Shown here in pieces: positions 58,684 to 64,000 of a stretch of DNA of 64,000 nt (position 1 is the first letter of the stretch; the number at the start of each line of letters is the position of its first letter). The DNA comes from Pseudoflavonifractor sp. An85 (GTDB lineage: Bacteria; Bacillota; Clostridia; Oscillospirales; Oscillospiraceae). The position numbers were made by a program, and so were the translations under genes. The stretch lies in assembly GCF_002161235.1 (NCBI RefSeq), contig NZ_NFHE01000001.1:186001-250000 (forward strand), given 5' to 3'. The notes under the pieces were generated by a model. The model made no database searches and had not been told where the DNA came from. It was given only the letters and a program-made list of their open reading frames with translations.

Positions 58684-60222
58684 ATGGCCCTCCTTGAAAT
58701 GCACGATATCTGTAAATCCTTTTCCGGCGTGTACGCCAATGACCACATCAACTTGACGGTGGAAAAGGGAGAAATCCATGCGTTGTTGGGTGAAAACGGC
58801 GCAGGAAAGACCACCTTGGTCAACATTCTCTTTGGAATCTACGCCCCGGACAGTGGAAGCATTTCTTGGAAGGGTCAGCCGGTTTCCTTTTCCTCCCCTC
58901 GGGATGCCATTGCCGCTGGTATCGGCATGGTGCAGCAGCACTTTTCTCTGGTCCGCCGCATGACGGTGCTGGACAATATCATCCTGAACCTGCGGGACAA
59001 CCGCTTTATCCTGGATCGGAAGTCCGCCCGGGCCCGGGTGGTGCAGCTGGCGGAGAAGTACGGTCTGCACGTGGACCCGGACGCCATGGTGGGAGACTTG
59101 TCCGTGGGCGAGCAGCAGCGGGTGGAAATTTTGAAGGCGCTGTACCGGGATGTGGAGTTGCTCATTCTGGACGAGCCCACTGGTGTGCTCACCCCCCAGG
59201 AGACCGCCCAGTTCTTCGACGTACTCCGGGTGCTGCGCCGGGAAGGGTATGGCATCATCATCATCACCCACCGTATGAGCGAGATCATGGCCATCAGCGA
59301 CCGGGTGACCATTTTGCGAGACGGAAAGCAGGCGGCGGTGCTCCAGACCAGCGAGACCACCCCTGGGGAGCTCTCCCGGCACATGATTGGCCGAGAGCTG
59401 AAGGAAGGCTATGATATGGATCAGCCGGCAGGGGAGCAGGTGCTGTTGGAGCTGGAGCACGTTTCCCTTCCTGTCCGGCGGCGGGGCCATGCTCTGCATG
59501 ACATCAACCTCCAGCTGCATCAGGGAGAGATTTTGGGCATTGCCGGCGTGGAGGGCAACGGCCAGAAGGAATTGGCCGAACTCATTGTGGGTATTCAGAA
59601 GGCGGCTCAGGGCACCATTACCTTGCATGGCACGTCGGTGGGCCATAGCTCTGTGGCCCAGCGCTACCAGCAGGGCATCGTGTACATCTCTGAGGACCGC
59701 TTACAGGACAGCTTGGTGGTGGATATGGACATCACTGACAACCTGATGCTGCGGGACTACCACCGTGCACCTTATGCCAAGAAGGGCCTACTCAATCGGC
59801 GGGCCATGGTACAGGCGGCTCAGGCTCTGATGGAGCGGTTTCAGGTGCGGGCTTCCGGCGTGTCCGGAGCAGCCACTCCGGTGCGGCTTCTGTCCGGCGG
59901 CAACCAGCAAAAGCTGATCGTGGCCCGAGAAGTCACCGATCGGGCGCAAGTGGTGGTGGCCAGCCAGCCCACCCGAGGGCTGGACATCGGCGCCACGGAG
60001 TTTGTGCGGGAGCGCCTGGTGGAGCAGCGCAACCAGGGCAAAGGCGTTTTGTTGATTTCTGCGGACTTGGAGGAAATTCTGGCGCTGAGTGACCGCATTG
60101 CCGTGCTCTTTGGCGGTCGCATCGTCGGAATTCTCACCCGTGAGCAGGCCACTGTGGAACAGATTGGCCTGTTGATGGGCGGTATTACCCAGAAGGAGGA
60201 GGCACACCATGGTGCTCAGTGA
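58684..60222 (+). CDS. ABC transporter ATPase, two-cassette (nucleoside uptake)
   Basis: The ATG at 58684 has AGGAG at good spacing (GTG 58675 is less likely). The 512-residue protein has two cassettes. The first is complete (GENGAGKTT, LSVGEQQRVEIL, LLILDEPTGVLTPQ). The second has a degenerate Walker A (GVEGNGQKELAELI) but a good signature (LLSGGNQQKLIVAREV), as in RbsA/YufO-type pumps. Drives the following permeases. Overlaps the permease start by 14 bases. Confidence 0.9.
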   Translation: MALLEMHDICKSFSGVYANDHINLTVEKGEIHALLGENGAGKTTLVNILFGIYAPDSGSISWKGQPVSFSSPRDAIAAGIGMVQQHFSLVRRMTVLDNIILNLRDNRFILDRKSARARVVQLAEKYGLHVDPDAMVGDLSVGEQQRVEILKALYRDVELLILDEPTGVLTPQETAQFFDVLRVLRREGYGIIIITHRMSEIMAISDRVTILRDGKQAAVLQTSETTPGELSRHMIGRELKEGYDMDQPAGEQVLLELEHVSLPVRRRGHALHDINLQLHQGEILGIAGVEGNGQKELAELIVGIQKAAQGTITLHGTSVGHSSVAQRYQQGIVYISEDRLQDSLVVDMDITDNLMLRDYHRAPYAKKGLLNRRAMVQAAQALMERFQVRASGVSGAATPVRLLSGGNQQKLIVAREVTDRAQVVVASQPTRGLDIGATEFVRERLVEQRNQGKGVLLISADLEEILALSDRIAVLFGGRIVGILTREQATVEQIGLLMGGITQKEEAHHGAQ

Positions 60223-61246
60223 GAGAAAACGGGGGATTTTGGACGGGGTTACCATTGCGGTTGTGACCCTTCTGGTCAGTACCATTCTGATTTTGGCCTG
60301 TAAAGCCAACCCGCTGGAGGCCTTTGGCCTGTTTGTCAAAGGCGTGTTCGGCACCCCTGCCAGCTTTGCAGAGGTCTTTGTCAAAGCCTGCCCGCTGATG
60401 CTCACGGGCCTGGGATGTGCTGTGGCATTCCGTACCGGATTTTTCAACATCGGCGCAGAAGGGCAGTTTTATGTGGGTGCCATTGCTGCCACCATGGTGG
60501 CCCTGGGGCTGCCCCAGGTGCCTGGAGTGGTGCGGATGGTGCTGTGCTTTGTGGCCGCCTTTCTCTGCGGCGGCATCTGGGCCTTTTTGGCGGCGCTGCT
60601 GAAAACCAAGTTTAACATTTCTGAGATCATCGTCACCATTATGCTCAATTATATCGTGATTTCCTTTCTTGGCTATGCAGTGCGGGGCTTTCTCATGGAC
60701 CCTGCGGGCAATGTACCTCAGTCTGCGAAGCTGGACGAGAGTGTGCAGCTGCCCAACCTGATCACCTCCACCCGGTTCCACGTGGGCATCTTGATTGCCT
60801 TTGTGTTGGTGGTTCTGGTGTGGTTTGTGCTGGAAAAGACCACTCTGGGCTTTGAGTTCAAGGCGGTGGGGCTCAATCGTCGGGGCGCTGGCTGCAACGG
60901 TATCCCTGTGGTGCGCAGCATCGTGCTCTCGGCGGTACTCAGCGGCGGCTTGGCCGCCACCGCTGGCGCCATTGAGGTGCTGGCGATCCAGAAGAAATTG
61001 CTGGAGGGGATTTCCGCCAACTGCGGATATACCGCGGTGCTCATTGCCCTGGTGGCCTTCAACCGGCCCTTGGGCGTGGTGATTGCCTCTTTGGTGTACG
61101 CTGCCATGCAGGTGGGCGCTGGGTCCATGCAGCGGCAGCTGGGGGTACCCTCTGCCATTGTGAACATCATCATTGGTGTGGTCGTGGTACTCATTTTGGG
61201 CAGAGAGTTGCTGCAGTGGTATCAGCGCTCCAAGAAACAGGCATAA
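60209..61246 (+). CDS. ABC permease 1 (YufP-like)
   Basis: A 345-residue polytopic protein of the BPD_transp_2 family with about 9 membrane segments (for example LDGVTIAVVTLLVSTILILA) and the permease loop FNISEIIVTIMLNYIVISFL. Starts inside the ATPase gene (14-base overlap). With the second permease it forms the channel of the nucleoside-type importer. Confidence 0.85.
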   Translation: MVLSERKRGILDGVTIAVVTLLVSTILILACKANPLEAFGLFVKGVFGTPASFAEVFVKACPLMLTGLGCAVAFRTGFFNIGAEGQFYVGAIAATMVALGLPQVPGVVRMVLCFVAAFLCGGIWAFLAALLKTKFNISEIIVTIMLNYIVISFLGYAVRGFLMDPAGNVPQSAKLDESVQLPNLITSTRFHVGILIAFVLVVLVWFVLEKTTLGFEFKAVGLNRRGAGCNGIPVVRSIVLSAVLSGGLAATAGAIEVLAIQKKLLEGISANCGYTAVLIALVAFNRPLGVVIASLVYAAMQVGAGSMQRQLGVPSAIVNIIIGVVVVLILGRELLQWYQRSKKQA

Positions 61247-61259
61247 GGGGGACGTGGCT

Positions 61260-62201
61260 ATGTTGGATGAAATTTTTACCCTCAGTTTTCTGACGGTATT
61301 TCTGGCAGCTGCGGTGCGTCTGGCCATCCCGCTGATGTATGGTGGACTGGGTGAGCTGATTGCAGAGCGGGCCGGGATTTTGAACATCGGCATGGAGGGC
61401 GTGATGCTCAGCGGAGCCTTTTTCTCCTTTGCCGGAGCCTGGTATTTCCACAGCACGGCCATGGGGTTGCTGTGCGGCATGTTGGGTGGCCTGGTGGTGA
61501 GTTTGGTGCACGGTGTGCTCACCATTCGTCTGGCCAAAGATCAGTCGGTGAGCGGTCTGGCCCTGAATATGCTTATGTTGGGCGTCACCAGCTTTCTCTT
61601 TAAGCTGATGTCCGACGGGCAGACTTACCAGCAGGTGGACACCATGCCGGAGATCGCCTTTCCCGTGCTCTCCAAGATTCCTGTGATTGGTGAGGCGTTT
61701 TTCCAGCGGGATCTGCTGAGCTATCTGTTGTATGTGCTGATTCTGGCCAGTGTGCTGTTTTTCCGCTTCACCAACTGTGGCTTGAACCTGATTGCCGTGG
61801 GCGAGTACCCCAGAGCGGCGGAGTCCGCCGGTGTGCCGGTGCACCGCTATCAGTGGGCAGCCATGGTGTGCAACGGTGTGTTGGGCGGCATCGGCGGGGC
61901 CTATCTGGTGCTGGTGCAGCTGGGTGTGTTTACCGAGAACATGATCTCGGGCCGCGGCTATATCGCCTTGGCGGCGGTGATTCTGGGCCGGTATACCCCT
62001 GTGGGCGTGTTTGGCTCTGCGTTATTGTTCGGCGTGGCCAATGCCCTGCAAATTCGCTTGCAAACCATCGGGGTGAGCATTTCCCCCTATCTGCTGGCTA
62101 TGTTGCCCTATGTGGTGACGCTGCTGGCTATGCTGGGGGCTGCGGGGAAAAATTCGCAGCCGGAGAGCATGGGAAAGCCCTACATCCGAGGTGTACGATA
62201 A
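61260..62201 (+). CDS. ABC permease 2 (YufQ-like)
   Basis: The start is the ATG at 61260, giving 313 residues; the longer frame from 61173 overlaps the first permease and is not favoured. Beginning LDEIFTLSFLTVFLAAAVRL, it has about 8-9 membrane segments and the AERAGILNIGMEGVMLSGA stretch typical of this family. A strong terminator (62200-62239) follows, closing the transport operon. Confidence 0.85.
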   Translation: MLDEIFTLSFLTVFLAAAVRLAIPLMYGGLGELIAERAGILNIGMEGVMLSGAFFSFAGAWYFHSTAMGLLCGMLGGLVVSLVHGVLTIRLAKDQSVSGLALNMLMLGVTSFLFKLMSDGQTYQQVDTMPEIAFPVLSKIPVIGEAFFQRDLLSYLLYVLILASVLFFRFTNCGLNLIAVGEYPRAAESAGVPVHRYQWAAMVCNGVLGGIGGAYLVLVQLGVFTENMISGRGYIALAAVILGRYTPVGVFGSALLFGVANALQIRLQTIGVSISPYLLAMLPYVVTLLAMLGAAGKNSQPESMGKPYIRGVR

Positions 62202-62239
62202 GAAAACAAGGTGGTGCTGCGGCACCGCCTTGTTTTCTT
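62200..62239 (+). terminator. Terminator of the transport operon
   Basis: 18-base arms with one G-U-like mismatch (62200-62217 with 62222-62239, AAGAAAACAAGG core) overlap the stop and end in a T-rich stretch. Confidence 0.8.
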
Positions 62240-62258
62240 GTCAGGGCTGAAGGGTATG

Positions 62259-62267
62259 TGGTATAAT
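62259..62267 (+). promoter_or_regulatory. Extended -10 promoter of the MerR gene
   Basis: TGG-TATAAT forms an extended -10 box about 24 bases before the ATG at 62291. Confidence 0.65.
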
Positions 62268-62290
62268 AAAAAGAAAAAAGGATGTTTGTC

Positions 62291-63067
62291 ATGAAAAATC
62301 ATCTGACGGTGGGGGAGATGGGGAACCTGTTCGGACTGAACGTGCAGACGCTGCATTATTACGACAAGATCGGCCTCTTTCAGCCCCGGATCCGCAACCA
62401 GCACAATGGCCGCCGTTACTACCAGTTCGATCAGGTCTATCAGCTGGCCACCATTCGATATCTGCGTAAGCTGGACTGTCCCCTGGAGGAGATCAAGGAG
62501 TTTTTGGACACCCGGTCCCCTGCGGTGACCAAACAGCTGTTGCAGGAGCGTTCTGCCATTTTGCAGGCCCAGTGGCAGGAGTTGATGCGCATTGACCAGG
62601 CCATCGGGCGCAAAATCCAATTCATCGAGGAAAAACAGGCGGAATTGGCCGGGCAAGAGGTGCGTCGGGTGTACTATCCCCGTCGGCTGTACATACCCAT
62701 CGGCAGTGAGGAAGCGCTGTATATGAAGGATTCCTTCTATTTCTATCCCACCATCGCCTTTTATGAGGAGGACTTGAAATACTTTGGGGCATATGCATCC
62801 GGCCCTGACCTGAGCGAGGACGACCAGGACCTTCCCCAAGACCCGGAGGCGTTGCAGTCCATAGCAGAAGGTGTATATCTGACTTGCCCTCATTTGGGAC
62901 CCTATACCACCATCCCGGAGCACATTGCCCAGCTGCGCGCGGACTACGCCCACCTCAAGCTCAGCCCCCTGACCGTCACCTTCAATATTGTGGATCACTT
63001 TGTGGATGCCTGCCAGGATCACTATGTGACAGACCTTCAAATTCAAATCCTGGAGGACACGGAGTGA
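62291..63067 (+). CDS. MerR-family regulator with a GyrI-like effector domain
   Basis: The ATG at 62291 gives 258 residues. An N-terminal MerR winged helix (LTVGEMGNLFGLNVQTLHYY, YDKIGLFQPRIRN) is followed by a coiled-coil dimer helix and a GyrI/BmrR-like C-terminal domain (VRRVYYPRRLYIPIGSEEAL to the end), which binds small molecules. It may control the transporter upstream or efflux genes elsewhere. A strong terminator follows. Confidence 0.8.
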   Translation: MKNHLTVGEMGNLFGLNVQTLHYYDKIGLFQPRIRNQHNGRRYYQFDQVYQLATIRYLRKLDCPLEEIKEFLDTRSPAVTKQLLQERSAILQAQWQELMRIDQAIGRKIQFIEEKQAELAGQEVRRVYYPRRLYIPIGSEEALYMKDSFYFYPTIAFYEEDLKYFGAYASGPDLSEDDQDLPQDPEALQSIAEGVYLTCPHLGPYTTIPEHIAQLRADYAHLKLSPLTVTFNIVDHFVDACQDHYVTDLQIQILEDTE

Positions 63068-63072
63068 GAATT

Positions 63073-63116
63073 AGCAGAAAGCCCAGGGGCCCATATGGGG
63101 CCCTGGGCTTTCTGCT
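63073..63116. terminator. Terminator after the MerR gene
   Basis: 16-bp perfect arms (63073-63088 with 63101-63116, AGCAGAAAGCCCAGGG) with a further inner stem. Confidence 0.8.
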
Positions 63117-63206
63117 GGGAAACTTTTCTGTTGTGTGATTTCGTCACAGAAAAAAGCTGAGTTTTGGGGCATACTAAGATCAAACAAAAGAAAGGGGCTG
63201 ACAGAC

Positions 63207-63530
63207 ATGGCAGCAAACCATATCAATACACAAGAGTTCAAACAGATGATACATGGCGATAAGCCCGTTTTGGTGGATTATTGGGCGCCCTGGTGCGGCT
63301 ATTGCCGCCGAATTGGCCCTGCATATGATAAAATTGCCCAGGAGTACGGGGACCGCGTGGCTGTGGTGAAGATCAACATCGACGAGGAAGCTCAGCTGGC
63401 CCAGGCCGAGCAGATTGAGCTCATCCCCACCCTGGTTCTGTACCGAAATGGAAAGGCTGTGGACAGCGTGGTCAATCCCAGCTCCAAGGCGGCCATGGAA
63501 GAATTCCTCCAAGGGGCATTGGATGCATAA
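63207..63530 (+). CDS. trxA: Thioredoxin
   Basis: The ATG at 63207 follows AAAGGGG (107 residues); an upstream frame from 63135 lacks a site. It has the thioredoxin fold with active site APWCGYCRRIGPAYDKIA (CGYC instead of CGPC) and the cis-Pro in ELIPTLVLYRNG. It reduces disulfides with the reductase encoded 12 bases downstream. The CGYC motif is known from some Clostridia. Confidence 0.9.
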   Translation: MAANHINTQEFKQMIHGDKPVLVDYWAPWCGYCRRIGPAYDKIAQEYGDRVAVVKINIDEEAQLAQAEQIELIPTLVLYRNGKAVDSVVNPSSKAAMEEFLQGALDA

Positions 63531-63542
63531 GGAGGGAAAGAT

Positions 63543-64000
63543 ATGAGCGAGACCCATATCTACGATATGATCGTGGTGGGGGGTGGCCCAGGCGGCTATA
63601 CCGCCGCCCTCTACGCTGCCCGAGCGGGCCTGGACACTGTGGTGCTGGAGAAGCTCTCTGCCGGTGGGCAGATGGCTCTGACCGAGGAGATCGACAACTA
63701 CCCCGGCTTTGAGGAGGGGGTGGACGGCTTTACCTTGGCGGAAAAGATGCAGCAGCAGGCGGAGCGTTTTGGTGCCAAGAGCGAATACGCCCAGGTGGAG
63801 CGCATGGATCTCACTGCCACCCCCAAGGTGCTGGAGACCAGCGAGGGCATCTTCTACGCCAGAACGGTGGTGCTGGCCACGGGAGCCAATCCCAGAGAGT
63901 TGGGGGTTGCCGAGGAAGCGGCCCTCACCGGGCGGGGCGTGGCCTACTGCGCGGCCTGTGACGGTATGCGCTACAAAGGCAAAACTGTGGTAGTGGTGGG
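63543..64000 (+). CDS. trxB: Thioredoxin reductase, 3' end outside window
   Basis: Starts ATG at 63543 behind AGGAGGG and stays open to the window end (about 152 residues seen). FAD-binding VVGGGPGGYTAALYAARAG, GGQMALTEEIDNYPGF and the redox CAACDG motif (AYCAACDGMRYKG) are present. It pairs with the thioredoxin upstream using NADPH or ferredoxin. Confidence 0.9.
   Translation, partial: MSETHIYDMIVVGGGPGGYTAALYAARAGLDTVVLEKLSAGGQMALTEEIDNYPGFEEGVDGFTLAEKMQQQAERFGAKSEYAQVERMDLTATPKVLETSEGIFYARTVVLATGANPRELGVAEEAALTGRGVAYCAACDGMRYKGKTVVVV

Noticed and set aside
60185-61537. 450-codon minus-strand frame opposite the ABC permeases
   Set aside because: Shadow of two overlapping permease genes.
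1-64000. Complete ICE with relaxase and integrase
   Set aside because: Relaxase, topoisomerase and a normal integrase next to the conjugation block were not found in the window, so completeness cannot be claimed.

Overview
The window looks like a gut Clostridia chromosome (Oscillospirales type: Flavonifractor, Intestinimonas or a relative). Reasons are the fairly high G+C of the housekeeping part, the Tn1549/Tn916-like conjugation genes, Firmicutes ribosome binding sites with many TTG starts, LPXTG-like and lipoprotein signals, and strong rho-independent terminators. No rRNA, tRNA or CRISPR array was seen.

Region 1 (1-5115) is accessory cargo next to an integrative conjugative element (ICE). 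It holds a sigma-factor end, an HTH gene fused to the tail of a large serine recombinase, a SLOG-protein remnant, a two-gene AAA ATPase/TOPRIM module that looks like phage defence, and a low-G+C ABC-F ribosome-protection gene behind a leader peptide and attenuator. Region 2 (5118-19886, minus strand) is the conjugation block: winged-helix protein, pilin-like and VirB6-like membrane proteins, C39 peptidase, PrgI-VirB4 ATPase, DUF5697 and DUF6100 proteins, a frameshifted replication-relaxation-like gene, VirD4 with an ATA start, and an S1-like protein. No relaxase gene is visible. Short 11-bp repeats lie upstream of the winged-helix gene.

Region 3 (20189-41477) is a patchwork island. It has SLOG and HTH genes, a LuxR membrane regulator broken by one stop codon, a lipoprotein/GH3 cluster with three copies of an unknown ~110-residue family (one decayed), an MscS channel, an IPQTG cell-wall protein, a GNAT enzyme, an AbiE toxin-antitoxin locus with twin operators, and a 711-residue chimera of two tyrosine recombinases around an EssC/FtsK ATPase segment. 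It ends with a five-fold treble-clef zinc-ribbon protein and the 3' remnant of metG (methionyl-tRNA synthetase). A 24-bp sequence at the metG remnant recurs with two mismatches at 20282-20305, which suggests att sites and tandem integration.

Region 4 (41976-64000) is ordered chromosome. After a few small genes comes a carbohydrate operon with its own HPr and enzyme I, a PRD/EIIA regulator, galactitol-type EIIA-EIIB-EIIC, a 2-hydroxyacid dehydrogenase, a class II aldolase and two alcohol dehydrogenases. Together these suggest PTS uptake of a polyol or sugar acid followed by oxidation and aldol cleavage. A purine-type amidohydrolase then precedes a BMP-family nucleoside ABC transporter, followed by a MerR regulator, thioredoxin and thioredoxin reductase.

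Single-base lesions (A-run and G-run frameshifts, lost start codons, in-frame stops) are frequent between 8.6 and 34 kb. They mean either young gene decay or consensus errors, so read-level checks matter before any of these genes is called dead.
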